Source of the DNA: Adenophora triphylla var. japonica
Lineage: Eukaryota; Streptophyta; Magnoliopsida; Asterales; Campanulaceae
Length of the DNA stretch: 64,000 nucleotides
Assembly (NCBI GenBank): GCA_022495995.1
Contig: JAFEMH010000760.1
Location: forward strand, 124,001 to 188,000
Direction: 5' to 3'
Made by a program: the position numbers and the translations under genes. Of this stretch, positions 43,648 to 56,030 are shown in pieces. How positions within the stretch are numbered: the stretch's first letter is position 1; every line of letters starts with the position of its first letter. The notes under the pieces are model-generated. The model was not told the DNA's origin and searched no databases. It saw nothing but the letters and a program-made list of their open reading frames with translations.

Positions 43648-44222
43648 TGTTTTGGACAAATTTTAACAAGTAAATTTATCTTATCAAGGATGTTTGGACA
43701 TAAATGGAATATAACTCTCAAGCCAAGATGAACACGAAGATGTAACGAGGAAACCCTTTGAACAATCGTTCATGGGGAAAAACCTCGAGAGGCTTTTGGA
43801 AAAGCCTACCTAAACCAAAAAAGTCTTATTAATCTTAGTAGTTTCTGAGTACAAAGTGCAGCACAAGAGTAAGAGATAGTGTGTAACGTGAATACATGTC
43901 CATGCTTAGGGGTTTATATATTCGTATGCGTAACTGTTGTAACAACTTGAATGCCATGCTGATATTTCGCCTAGAATCTCGCTATCCGTTGATGAGGATT
44001 AGCCGTTATCTCTTTGGTTGGTAAATGTGGTCATTATGTCATTTCTTGACCAAGTCCAAACAGTCATATGATTGAATTATTTATTCATAATTCAGTTCAT
44101 GAAAAAGAGGAAATATACAACAAACAATTTCAAGGCGTTAGTTCAAGATGTAAGTCAAGATGTTACCTCAAGATGGAGGACCAAGATGTAGAACATGTAA
44201 AGTGATTTGTTGGGGTGAAACA
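43648..44222 (-). mobile_element. LTR b: shared LTR between D2 and D1
   Basis: 575 bp, minus strand TGTTTCACCC to CCAAAACA, same family as 34018-34581 and 50430-51000. Its left side abuts the D1 primer site, so it serves D1 as 5' LTR; its right side faces the 3' end of D2, so it may also be D2's 3' LTR. No clear polypurine tract adjoins it on the right; a G-run (complement of 44431-44438) lies about 210 bases away. Confidence 0.75.
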
Positions 44223-44777
44223 ACAACCACAGGACTTGGATAACATGTCAATGTTATAAACAGGTTGAAAAGACAACACGTAACAATGTTGTGACCAGTA
44301 AGTAAAGATAACATGCGACGATGTTATAACCAATTGATCTTTTGATGACATGTATAACGTCATAAACCGTAGTTTCAGAACTTCATTTTAAAGATGGAGA
44401 ACACGATTCACATATCAAGGTAAATGAGCCCCCCCACTTTAAATTAAGTGTGAAAATCGTGCGCCCAGGCGATGACGTAATTGTAATTTTTACATGTAGG
44501 TTGTATATCACTTTTGCGTTCGAATAGATTGTGTACCTTAGGTCATCAAGAAAAACTTAACTCTTTCAGGTTGCTGACATATTGCTTCCGATGTTGTTTA
44601 TCCATAACTGAAGGGTTCCCATCTAGCAACACAGGAACATGTTAGGGTTTAACACCCCTCCGATGCTTAAGTCAGTAGGGGTTTTGATTAAATAAAAGGA
44701 ATAAAAATTTGAAAGAAATAAAAGTCATTTTAGGAAGAAGTTCGTACCTTGGCGTTAAAATTGTAATGAATTTTAAC
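44223..44777. other. D2 3' non-coding region
   Basis: AT-rich with a direct repeat family of TAACATG/CATGTTATC words (44240-44350). It contains GCCCCCCCACTTTAAATT (44429-44446), a possible displaced polypurine tract on the minus strand. No ORF. Confidence 0.5.
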
Positions 44778-46051
44778 TTACATGTAATAATGCTTAAGGT
44801 GTATGGCATTCCAGCTTCTAGGTATTATGATGCCATCTGGGGTAGATAACCAATATGCTCCTTTTCCATCTTCAGCGTCAATGAGGTAAGGGCCTTCCCA
44901 CTTTGGTGCCAATTTTCCTGCATTCGACTCTCTAGTATTTTGGAACACCTTCCTCAACACCATGTCTCCAGCCTAAAAACTTCTTATCCTCACATTCCGA
45001 TTGTACGATCAGGCGATCCTTTGCTGATAGGAAGACATTCTAATCTTGTCTATGTCTCTGAGTTCATCTACGGTATCCAAATCTTGAGCCATGAGGTGGT
45101 TGTTGTCACCGGGAGTCAACAGCACATGTCTTGCAGTCGGGATCGTTACATCTATGGAGAGTACAACTTCAGTGCCAAATACAAAAGAGTATGTCTATCC
45201 TGTAGCATTTTTGGACATTGTCATGTCAGCCCATAATACAAGTGGTAGTTCATCGGCCCATCTTCCCCTTTTCTGATCCAAGCGTTTCTTTAGATTGTTG
45301 ATGATCAACTTGTTGCTTGACTCAGCTTGACCGTTGGCTTGAGGATACACATGGTTTGAAGTTATCAATTTGATCCCCCGTCTTGAACAAAAATCCCTGG
45401 TCCTTTTGCTTATAAACTGGGAACCATTGTCGCAAATGATCTCCGAAGGAACGCCAAATCTGCTCAAGATGTTTTTCTTTAAGAACGAGATGACCTCCCT
45501 GTCTCTCACTTGTACATACGCCTCCGCTTCAATCCACTTAGAAAAATAGTCTATCATGGCCAACATATCCTGGATCTTTCGGTAACTTACCAACAATATC
45601 CATGCCCCACTGCATGAAAGGCCAGGATGAAAGTACAGGATGCAGGGGCTCTGCGGGTTGATGTAAGATGTTACTGTGTCTTTGGCATGCGTCACACTTT
45701 AAGGTGAAATCCATTGCGTCTTGTCTCATTGTCGGCCAATAGTATCCCGTTTTGAGGGCTTTGGACGATAACGACTTGCCCCCAGAGTGATTCCCACATT
45801 CGCCAGCATGCAGATCGTGTAGGACCTCGTTGACTTCCCTTGGCTCTAAACATCATGTATAGACCTGTCGCAGATTTCTTGAACAACTTGTTATTAAATA
45901 AGATGAATCTTGATACCTTCATCCTGAATGATCTTTGATTCTTGACGTCTGGTGGAATTGTTCCATCTTGCAAATATTGCACTATAGGTTGGATCCATGT
46001 TGGTTTCGCGCCTTGGCTTGGAGAAGACATTTTCGTGTGATTTAGAGTCAC
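44778..46051 (-). pseudogene. pol: D2 integrase
   Basis: Minus strand, three overlapping frames. The zinc-binding HAGECGNHSGGKSL ... CDACQRH is followed by the core with WGMDIVGKLP (first Asp), ICDNGSQF (second Asp) and NGQAESSNK (Glu); all three acidic residues are readable though not in one frame. The C-terminal segment (44963-44778) has KLAPKWEGPYLID and a final Tyr-Met run. Breaks lie near 45692-45729, 45540-45560 and 44970-45195. Confidence 0.87.
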
Positions 46052-47720
46052 ACATTCTTCAGTTTGATCGATAGCTGGATGTTGGACTTAGATGATCGGG
46101 ATGTTGGTATTTATCATAACCCCACACGCTGATCCCAGGTTGGCCAAAGCTTCGGCATTTTCTTCGCGGGGTACCTGTTTCAAGGAAAAACTAACAAAAC
46201 GTGCCGCTAGTGCTTTAACATGTTGGAGGTAAATCTTCTTTATGGCATTCTTAGCTGCATAAGACCCATTAAAGTGATTAACCAATAATAAGGAATCGAT
46301 AAAGATGTTAAGATGAGTGACACCTAAGCTGAGAGCGGTAAATAAACCCATGATCAAAGCTTCATATTCAGTCTCGTTGTTTGTCACTTGGAATTCACAA
46401 GAAACGGCCTGAGGAATAATTTGCCTTGAGGCGATTTCAGCAAGATGGCCAACCCTGCACCTCTTGAGTTTGATGGTCCATCTGTGAACAATGTCCAATA
46501 TCTAGGGGAATCATTGCCTTCAAGATGTTTGACCTCTAGTTCTACCTCAGGTTGAAAGTTAGCACTGAAATCAACTACAAAATCTGCAAGCGCTTGTGAA
46601 TTGATTGCACTCCTGGGTTCATAGGAGATCTCATACGTGCTTAGCTTGACTGACCATTTTGCCATTCTACCTGACATTTCGAGGGTTCTCATAACAGTCC
46701 TGATAGGATAGTTAGTTTTCACAATAATAAGATGCATTTCAAAGTAATGACGCAACTTAGTAGACGCATTAATCAAAGCAAGAATAAGTTTTTCTAGATG
46801 GGAGTACCTGGTTTCCGCATCTAAAAGAGATTTACTTACATAATAAATAGGACGTTGATCACCTTGGTCCTCTCTTACCTAGACGGCACTTACTGCACTT
46901 TCTGATACGGCTAGGTATAAGTATAGGGGTTCACCAGGTTCTGGTTTGGCGAGAAGAGGTGAGGACGTGAGATATTTCTTGAGGTTCAAGAAGGCTTCTT
47001 CATGCTGCTCGGTCCATTAAAACAACTTTTTTTTCCTCAAGACGTCATAGAACAATTTGCACTTCTCAGAGGACTTAGAAATAAACCGGTTCAAGGCCGC
47101 TACTCGTCCTGTCAATCTTTGTACGTCTTTAATTGTTTTAGGAGATTGTAGGTTGAGAATAGCTTTGATTGGCTCTGGGCTAGCCTCAATTCCTCTCTTA
47201 GTCACCATGTAACCCAAAAACTTCCCGACTCTGACTCCAGAGTTACATTTTGAAGGGTTCAGCTTCATGTTGAATGCATCCATAATGTCAAATGCTTCGG
47301 CAAGGTGTTGCACATGATCCTCCATATTTTTGGACTTCACCACCATGTCATCTATGTATACCTCCATAGTCTTGCCGAGATGGTCTTTGAACATCTTGTT
47401 CACCAGTCTTTGGTAGGTTGCATCAGCATTTTTTAATCCAAATGGCATGGCAATATAACAGTATATACCATTGGGGGTTATGAAGGCGGTATCTTCCTGG
47501 TCTGAGGGCTCAATTTGGATTTTCTGATAGCCTTAAGAAGCGTCCATGAAGGTCAATACGTCATGGCCAGCTGTTTTATCTACCAGAGAGTCAATATGAG
47601 GCAACGGGAATGGATCTTTGGGGCATGCTCTGTTCAAGTCAGTAAAATCTACGCATACGCGCCATTTCCCATTTTTCTTCTCAACCACCACCACATTGGC
47701 GAGCCACCTAGGGTATTATA
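46052..47720 (-). pseudogene. pol: D2 reverse transcriptase and tandem RNase H
   Basis: Minus strand. RT from 47448 contains MPFGLKNADATYQRLVNKMF, then EVYIDDMVVKS (catalytic YIDD), then LGYMVTKRGIEASP. A first RNase H remnant follows, then a second with WTLFTDGPSNSRGAGLAI, NNETEYEALIMGL and REENAEALANLGS, the archaeal-type domain of Tat elements. Stops and frame changes occur between 47722 and 47450, at about 47020-46776, and at 46384-46498. Confidence 0.87.
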
Positions 47721-48963
47721 CCTATCTAATCATCTTTGATTTTATTAGTCTCTCTACTTCCTCCTTGATGATTTGATTCCGTTCTTGAGCAAATTTCCTC
47801 CTCTTTTGATGGACCGGCTTGATAGTAGGGTCGATATTCAACTTGTGAGTTATTATGCTCTTGTCTATTCCAGTCATATCTTCATGTTTCCAGGTGAAAA
47901 ACAACTTTCTATTTTTCAAAATTTCGATCAAATATTTCTCAATTTTGGCGGGTAAATCAGCCCCAACTAAGATGTTAGCTTCAGGGTCTGAGGCATCTAC
48001 AGGTATTTTTCTGACGTCATATTCGGCAGCCTCCAAAATGTCCCTAACGCCTTTCTGTAATTGCTATACTGGACGAGAGGTGGAACACATTTTCATATCC
48101 CTCTTGTAACACTCCTTGGCGGCTTGTTGGTCTCCTTTTACCTTGATTACGCCCCAAGGCGTTGGCATATTGAGGCATTGATGGTACGTCGATGGGACTG
48201 CCTTCATGCTATGGATCCAAGGTCTCACCAAGATGACGTTATAGGCTGACGGGCAATCGTTTACATAAAAAATTTCCATGGAGTTTAATCCTTCAACATA
48301 AATTGGCAGCCTGATTTCCCCAATTGTTTGCTTTGTTTCCCCAATGAATCTTACTAGAACGGAGGAGTTTTTCACAACTTCAGTTAAGGGGATTGACATT
48401 TCTTCTAAGATGCCTTTCATGATCAAGTTGACTGAGCTCCCGTTATCAACCAAGATACGCTTGACCTTAGAGTTAGAAATCGGCAAGGTGATGACCAACC
48501 CGTCATGATGAGGATCCAAAATATTTTCTTTGTCGTCTTGATCAAAAATGATCTGCTGGCTCAAGGAAGTATCTGGGTGTCGCGTTGGTAATTCTGACTT
48601 ATCTTCCTTAGAATCTTTGGCATGACGCTTTGCTGAGGAATACGTAGTGCCACAGATGTCTGAACTGCCTGTGATGAAGTTGATTACTTTGGTTGCAGGA
48701 GGGGGTAAAGGTGGAGCTTTGGCTATGGCTTCTCGTGTCTCGGACCGTCCTTTTCTTTTTCCAAGTAAATCCTTAGGGTGCCATTTTGAGAGTAGGTGAC
48801 TGATCTCTTTCCTCAAGGCAATGCAGTTATCGGTAGTGTGGCAAATCTTCATGGTAAGCACACCACTTAGATTTGTCCTTCCAAGATGATGACCTATCAG
48901 CTGCCTTTGGCCATCTTGCCTTGCTACCCAAGTCGTCCATCGCATGTAGGAGTCCTGAAACAT
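47721..48963 (-). pseudogene. pol: D2 protease and RT N-terminal linker
   Basis: The 48963-48064 frame carries the protease: RILVDNGSSVNLIMKGILEE and NVILVRPWIHSMKAV (the usual glycine before RPW reads as Val). The 48036-47722 frame carries the RT start (VGADLPAKIEKYL; KRRKFAQERNQIIKEEVERL). It matches the D1 segment 40970-41937 almost block for block. Confidence 0.87.
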
Positions 48964-50382
48964 CTACAGAAAAACAATAGTCACTAATCCTGGGATAGGC
49001 TGTATCATCTTCACCACCATCTTCCTCTACAACATTAATTTTAGAAGAGTCAGTTTTAGAGTAGGGTCTTCTCCTATTAGATCGATGATGGGACGAGTCT
49101 GCCTTTCTGTTAGGATTCTCATATGTAGGCGTCTTCTTTGACGCCTTTCCATGAACCATCTCGTTTTCTTCCAGTCTCTGATGAAATGAACAGACCTCGT
49201 CCTGACTTCTTTCAAACTTCTAAACGGGAACATAACCAGATCTTGGTAGAACGGTGATTCTCTCTTCAGGCCCATCCTGAAAGCTTCTGTTGTCATTGAC
49301 ACGTCAATATGAGGAATGCTTACGGCTTCTTTATTAAACCTAAACACGTAATCTTTTAGGGTTTCATCAGGCTGTTGTACAATCCTATAAAGATCACTTG
49401 TTAATTTCTCAAACACACGATTGCAAGAGAATTGATTAAGAAACATGTTAATTAATTGAGAGTAGATAGAGTTCATAGGCTGATTATTCAGTCACATCAA
49501 GGCAGGGCTGGATAAGGTGGACCCAAAGCCTCTGCATAAACAAACTTCCTTAAGATGCAGGGGAATGCTGATGATGTCCATCTTCTCTTGGTACAGAGCT
49601 ATATGCTCTGCATTATCCGTAGTGCCATCGTATTGTTTCATGGGAGGCACTTGGAATCTTTTAGGGATTTCCACCCCAGCTATGGCAGGAACAAAATGTG
49701 AATCATGATGGCTAGTTGGAGATGCTTTGTTGAAGGGCAAGGTGACTCCTGGAACCTTCATGAGAATGTCCTTGATCTGATGTACTTCCCTTGCAAGGGT
49801 GTGATCTGCAACAGGGTTAGTGGCAACAATTGGATTGAAAGGAGTATTAAACATATTCATACTCCATGTTTGCCCAACGGTAGGTGGGGTTGCAAATGTA
49901 AAACACGTTGACAGCGGAACCAGGTTGGACGTAACAGTGGTGCTTTCAGTCTGAATAGCGCTGGCCATGGACATATTGCCTTGACCACCCCTTGCACTTG
50001 TCCCTGCATCTGAGAAAAGAGCTCTAGGCTATAGAGGTAAGGTCTTCGGCATGATGACTATTGGAACACTGCGCCCAGAAGCCGATAAATCACGTCATAG
50101 CCTGTCAATGTGATTGAAGATCATCTGATTGGTATGCTGTTGTCCGTCAATCTGATTCTTCAACTACTGCATCATAGCCGTCATGGCAGTTATAACTTAT
50201 AATGAAATTCCAGGCAGCGTCATGGATAAAGATCCTCCCAGGTTGAGCCCTTGGTTTTGAGACGTAACAGCGCTAGATCCAATAGGCGGAAGCATGCTAT
50301 ACGTCATGAGCAAGCTTGACATGTTGGTTCTTGCCCCAGTCGTAATGATGGGGTTAGACATTGCTGAAGTAGGATTGCTCAT
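48964..50382 (-). pseudogene. gag: D2 gag, fragmented
   Basis: ATG at 50382 (MSNPTSAMSNPIITTGART). Frames break near 50197, 49975, 49480 and 49030. The capsid-like part (49974-49027) includes GVEIPKRFQVPPMKQYDG and RIVQQPDETLKDYVFRFNKE. It parallels D1 gag. Confidence 0.86.
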
Positions 50383-50429
50383 CTTGATTGGAATCTAAAA
50401 AATAAAAGTTCCCGCAGACAGCGCCAAAT

Positions 50430-51000
50430 TGTTATGGACAAATTTCAACAAGTAAATTTATCTATCAAGGATGTTTGGGCACAAATGGAATATAATTCTC
50501 AAATCAGGATGAACACGAAGATGTAACGAGGAAAACCTTTGAACAATCGTTCGAAGGGAAAAACCTCGGGAGGCTTTAGGAAAAGCCTGCCTTAACCAAA
50601 AAGTGTTATTGAATTTAGTAGTTCTTGAGTACAAAGTGCAGTATGAGAGTAGAATAGAGTGTGTTACGTGAATATATGTGCATGCTAATGGGTTTATATA
50701 TTTGTATGTGTAACCGAAACAACAACTTGAATGCCATCCCTGATATTTTGCCTAGAATCTCGCCCCTTGTTGATGATGAGTAGCTGTTAGCTATCTGTGG
50801 GAATTATGGCCATTTATGGAGGTTAAACCTTTGGTTGACAAGGTCTTCAAAGATAAGATTATCCCATTTGAATCGTAACTTATTTCCTGAAAAATAGAGA
50901 AATATACAACAGATAATTCAAGGCGTTAGTTCAAGACGTTACCTCAAGGTAAATGATCAAGATGTAGATGACATGCTGAGTGATTTGTTGGGGTGAAACA
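50430..51000 (-). mobile_element. Element D2 5' LTR (571 bp)
   Basis: Minus strand TGTTTCACCCCAAC (from 51000) to TCCATAACA (50430), followed two bases on by the primer site. A TATATA-type promoter (GGTTTATATATTTG on the plus strand, 50690-50703) lies inside. The right flank belongs to element F. Confidence 0.87.
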
Positions 51001-52017
51001 CTTATATCCTCCTTCTCAAAAGTAAAAATAAGGAGGGTTTTGCCTTTTATACTCAAATTCGAGCGGGTATGGGTCGGATAAAATGGGTTATACGATCTCC
51101 CACTACTCGAATTAAATGCTGAGGCATGTTACCAAGGAGAAGGTCATGTCAATGATAAGCGTACCCATCAATGTCTAAATCTGTCGGTTAAAATGATTAG
51201 CCTCCTTGAATTTCGAGAAAAACCCTTCGTATACATAAGTCGAGGACGAGATACACTTTCTCCTCGATAAAGGCGAGCTAGAAAGTGGGGGGCCATTGAA
51301 CAATATAAATCGAGTACCATGGGCCCATAAGACGGGTAAGGCCCAATGGGTTTAGCCCAATGCAAAATCTTTATAACTCCCAAATACGACAAAAGGAGTG
51401 GGCCTCCCTATCTATGCTCGTCGTTATATCTGGCATAACCATATGTCGACCAAGGTTTTTTGGAAGCTCTCATGTGATTGCGACGACCATGAAATATGTC
51501 TAGGTCAACCAGGGCCACGCCTGGCATGTCGACCATGGTCATGTTTACCATACTTAAGTCGAAGGCAACATTTAAGATGACAAAGGGAGTGGGCTTCCCT
51601 ACCTTTGGACATCCCGAATGACCAACATAAAGCCTATGTTGATCAACGAGCAACACATGCTCGACATACGCCCAGAACACAGTTTTAATCCTATTCAAAC
51701 ATGAAAACCCCATAATTAAGATATGAGTAGGATACAACTCCTTATTCTCTCATAACTTCCTACCCAAGACAGGAAACTGTTTCCAACCATTATAAATACA
51801 TGGGAAAAAATCCCATAATTCGGTTACGCATAATTTGGCTCTAAAATTTTGTCAATTAATTTTCTCTCATAAAACATCAATACTTACTCTCACGCCGTAG
51901 GGCTTTCGCCGGTGAAGCCCCGACTTAGTTTACGTATTTGTTCATCTTTTTCAGCCTAATCAAGTCACGAGAAAATATCTGAACCACTGAATTCGTATTG
52001 ATCCGACGTTTATGGCA
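51001..52017 (+). mobile_element. Element F: 3' end with polypurine tract and LTR
   Basis: 51001-51296 is internal 3' sequence; AAAGTGGGGGGCC (51282-51294) is a strong polypurine tract, and an LTR starts at TGAACAATATAAATC (51297). It has TATAAATA at 51791-51798 and an approximate end near 52017. Upstream of the TATA box are GTCGAC-type motifs (ATGTCGACCA at 51443 and 51526, GACGACCATG at 51482, GGTCAACCA at 51503). D2 is inserted on its left. Superfamily not determinable. Confidence 0.6.
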
Positions 52018-53050
52018 TTATCATTTCTTAATTTTGGGGATCAATGGAGTATAAAATTAGATTTTTTTTTATTTTGAGATTTGGGATATATAGAGTTCAT
52101 TTATTATATTATATTAATTAATACTAGAAATGTCAAAAGCAAAGAGAAATGCTTCCTTTGTTTCATATATATAAAAATTTCACATTTGAAAATTTAACTT
52201 ATTAAATATAAATTTACATATTTTTGTATTTCATACAATATGTATTGAGGTTAAAATTCATTTTTAGAATATACAATATAACTATGAAACTTTTTTTTCT
52301 TTGAGAAAAAAAATACAAGTAAACAATGGGAACTAATAAAAGGTTGACTAATTATTAAATATAAATTTACATATTTTTGTATTCCATATAAGGTTTATGC
52401 ACTTTATTGAAGGTTTGTTGATGTTATTCATGGACATAATCGGCTAATTATTTCTTTTTACGGAATGGAGGTACTGTATATCAATCATTTATGTTCTAAT
52501 TAATCTTGTGATCAATTAAGGGTTGGTTTTATCAAAAGTGTTATTCATCTGAGTTTTTTAAACTACAATCACATGTGTAGATGTGATTGGTTTTTAAATT
52601 AAATTTGTGTGTAATTGGCAAGTGATTGTTTAATCAATGCAATTCAAACTTTTTAATGAATATATTCAAGATTTTGATAAGTGATTGCAAATCAAAATTA
52701 TAGGTTATTAATCCTAGGGTTTAATGGGTTCTTTAATATTAATAGAACTTTGTAGAAAACCTAATATTTGTAAAATACTAAATTGTGAATGTGTGAACGC
52801 CCAATTTTAATAAAGAGGATAAATCCCCAACTAATATTGATTTTATTATTGATTAGAATATTGGTGTGATATAAATGAATCCCATTACGTAGATTCTTCT
52901 TTCTCGGTATTCGATAATATTTTACTTGCTTTGTTTGTTTCTTGTTTAAAGAGGAATAATAATCCAAAACCCCCCTTTCTTTTATTTTTTTGTTCAACTA
53001 TTGAAAGTAATGTTGTTGATTCACAAATTCCTGTGGATTCGACCCTTGTC
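52018..53050. other. AT-rich spacer with a 40-bp direct repeat
   Basis: TTATTAAATATAAATTTAC through TTTTTGTATT occurs at 52199-52237 and 52352-52391. No ORF or element end is recognised elsewhere in it. Confidence 0.5.
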
Positions 53051-53650
53051 AAGTGCATATTACTAATACAATAACTCGTGCGCTTGAGAGGATTTTTATT
53101 ACGGGTTGGTTTTTTCCCATCAATGATGTTCAATTAATGTTTCTTGTTTATTTGCCTTTATCATATGAGCACTATGTTGACTCTGGTATCAGTGGTAAGG
53201 AGACTGTGACTTTAGAGAAGGCGAAACCCTCGCTCAAGACTAGAGAGTTGAGTCGTAAGGCAAGCGATAATAGTGGTACAGATAATCAGACAACATGTTT
53301 AGTTGCGGAAGGCAGCAGGGGTTCTAGCAGTAAACAGAAGAAGAAATAGTCTTTTGGCAATAAGGGTCCGTGACCCGATGATATTTGTAATTAACGCAAG
53401 GAAAAGGGACATTGGAAGACAAATTGTCCTATGAAAAAGAGAGGGGAGCCTCCAAATCACAATGAAGCTAATGTTGTTGTGGTTGATACGAGAAGCTCTG
53501 ATGGGGATTATGCTCTAGTGATAGAAGAATCTACAAAACAGTCGGATGCATGTATTCTTGATTCAAGGGCCTCTTATCATATCAGACCGAGGAGAGAGTG
53601 ATTTACAACTTATGAGCAGGTGGATGGTGGTAATATTCATATGGCCAACA
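53051..53650 (+). pseudogene. gag: Copia E gag end, zinc knuckle and protease
   Basis: The gag end is recognisable by the LPLSYEHYVDS ... GKETVTLEKAK segment. A zinc knuckle remnant follows (KEKGHWKTNCP), then the protease active site CILDSRASYHI, in which the usual DSGAS reads DSRAS. Stops are at 53347, about 53371 and 53600. Confidence 0.8.
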
Positions 53651-54765
53651 GATGACGAAGAACCTTATATCTCTTAGTCAGCTCGACATCAAAAGGTATA
53701 GTTTAAGAGGTAAAGGTAGATCAATTAATGTCTGCAAAGGTTTTGAAGTGATTCTAAGAGACATTAAGCAGGGCTCCTTTTATTTTCTCCAAGGAAGGAA
53801 GCTTTTGGGTCACTATTGGTTGAATCATCTGAAGTGATCAAGGAGGATATAACCAAGTTGTGGCATATTAGGATTAGGCACATGAGCATCAGAGGGATGC
53901 AGTTATTGGTGAATCATGGTCTTCTGTGTGGTCATAGGGTCAAGGACCTTAAGTTCTGCGAGCACTGTGTACTTGGGAAAATGCAGCAAAGTAAGTTTCC
54001 TAAGAGGGTTCATCAAATGAAGAGCAGTCTGTATTACATTCACTCAAATTGATGGGGACCTTCACGTCAGGAATCATTGAGGGGTCACAGGTATTTCTTG
54101 TCTATGATTAATGACTACTCGTTGAACACTTGGGTAAATATTTTGAAGCACAAGAGTGAGGCTCTCACCAATTTCAAACAGTGGAGGACATTATTGGAGA
54201 ATTAGACAGGGAAGAAGATCAAGCTACTCCAAACAGATAATGGGTTGGAGTTCTGTAGTGATGAGTTTGATGAGTTCTGTAAGCAAGTAGGGATTTCTAG
54301 GCATCTCACTATCAGAGGTACACCACACCAAAATGTTATAGCAGAGTGCATGAATCAGACATTGTTGGCTAGGGCAAGGTGTATGCTCTCTAATGCAGGG
54401 TTGTATATGCGGTTATGGGCATAAGATGTTAGTACAGCATGTTTCTTGATAAATCGCGGACCACATACATGTATAAGTTTCAAAGTTCCAAATGAGGTAT
54501 GGTCAGGTAAACCCGTTGATTATTCTCATTTAAGGGATTTTGGTTGTACTACTTATATTATGTGGATAATGGGAAGTTAGAGTCGAGGGCTAGAAAAGGA
54601 GTATTTATGGGTTATGGGGATGGTGTCAAGGGATATCAGATTTGGTCTCCATTAGAGAGTAGGGTAATAATAAGCAGGAATGTTGTTTTTGATGAAAACT
54701 CTGTGATTAACCCTATTATGAGATCTGTGGTTGTATCAGGTGTTGGTAGTATTGATAAATAGGTA
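53651..54765 (+). pseudogene. pol: Copia E integrase
   Basis: The zinc-binding part (LWHIRIRHMS ... CEHCVLGKMQQSKF) is followed by a stop at the site of the first catalytic Asp (reads SN-stop-WGPSR near 54045-54058), so that residue is lost. The second Asp (LQTDNGLEF) and the Glu (IAECMNQTLL) remain. Further stops lie at about 54204 and 54422. The C-terminal GVFMGYGDGVKGYQIW segment is open (54544-54762). Confidence 0.85.
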
Positions 54766-56030
54766 GAGCTATAAGATACTTCGTAGTTGAGCAGTTCAAA
54801 GTGATGTTCATCAGGATCTACCGTTAGAAATAGAAGCACTAGAAAGCTCATCACCAGTTTCCAAGGAAAATGGATTAGCTCAAGAGAGGTCTAGACGAGC
54901 TAATTTCGGGAAGCCTACAGTAAGGTATGGTTTTGAAGACATGGTGTCTTATGCACTTCAGGTTGTTAAGGAGGTGTAGCCCGATTATTCGGAGCCAACT
55001 ACTTTCAAGGAAGTAGTTATATGTTCGAGGTCCGCCAGTGGCATGCAGCTATGGGTGATGAGATGGAGTCACTTCAAAAGAATTCGACATGGGATTTACC
55101 CAATAGGCTAGAGGGCAGAAAGATTGTGACTTGCAAGTGAGTTTTCAAGAAGAATGAATGTATGTCACCATCAAAGGGGGTCAAGTATAAAGCTTGTATG
55201 GTTGCAACACAGCGGGACGGCGTTGACTATAATGAGATTTTCTCACCAGTAGTTAGACACACTTCTATCAGAGTGCTATTAGCAATGGTGGCACATCAGG
55301 ATTTGGAGCTCGAGCAGCTAGATGTGAAAATAACTTTTCTACATGGAGGGTTGGAGGAGGAGATTCATATGACACAACCAAACGGGTTTCAGGTTTCAAG
55401 GAAAGAAGATTATGTTTGTAGGTTGAAGAATTCCTTGTATGAGATCAAGAAATCGCCTAAGCAGTGGTACAAGCGGTTTGACAACAATATGACAGAGATT
55501 GGTTATACGAGAAGCATGTATGACTGTTGTGTGTATCACAATAGGTTAGTGGATAGTTCGATCATCTATTTGGTTCTTTTTTGTTGATGATATGTTGATA
55601 GCGGCTGTTAAGAAGTCGGATGTTTAGAAATTGAAGGGTTTACTATCTGCTGAGTTCGAGATAAAGGATTTGGGTGCGGCGAAGAAAATTCTTGGTATGG
55701 AGATCTATAGGGATAGAAGTCAATGAAAATTGTTCTTATCCCAGAAAGGTTATATCAAGAAAGTTTTAGAGAGGTTTGATAAGTTTACAGCAAAGCCTTT
55801 AGATTCTCCGAGTGCAGAGAATACACGTTTGTCTGTGGTTTTTGCTCCTAAATCGGATGAAGAGAAAGACTATATGGCTCAAGTACCTTATGCTAGTGCA
55901 CTTGGTAGTTTGATGTATGATATGATTTGCACTAGGCCGGATCTTGCTCATGTTGTTAGTGTTGTTAGTAGGTTTATGGGGAATCCTAGTAAGGAACATT
56001 GGCAAGCAGTGAAAAGGATCTTCAGGTAAC
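54766..56030 (+). pseudogene. pol: Copia E reverse transcriptase
   Basis: Open from 55162 to 55587 with DYNEIFSPVVRHTSIRVLLA, QLDVKITFLHGGLEEEIHM and LYEIKKSPKQWYKRF. At 55570-55582 a run of T has changed length, and the frame shifts just before FVDDMLIAA (GTTGATGATATG, 55583-55594), a YVDD variant. The RT end (55730-56029) has LSQKGYIKKVLERF and PYASALGSLMYDMICTRPDL. Confidence 0.86.

Larger units (their letters stand above)
43648..51000 (-). mobile_element. Element D2: Tat-type Ty3/gypsy, LTR to LTR, decayed
   Basis: 5' LTR 50430-51000, primer site TTTGGCGCTGTCTGCGGG (50428-50411), gag, protease, RT with YIDDM, two RNase H domains and integrase down to 44778, then LTR b. The length of 7.35 kb is modest for Tat and there is no antisense ORF. 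Every domain is present but split by stops and frameshifts, so it is not autonomous. Confidence 0.85.

Noticed and set aside
44429..44446. True polypurine tract and 3' LTR start of D2
   Set aside because: No LTR head follows it and the D2 5' LTR does not begin with matching sequence; left as uncertain.
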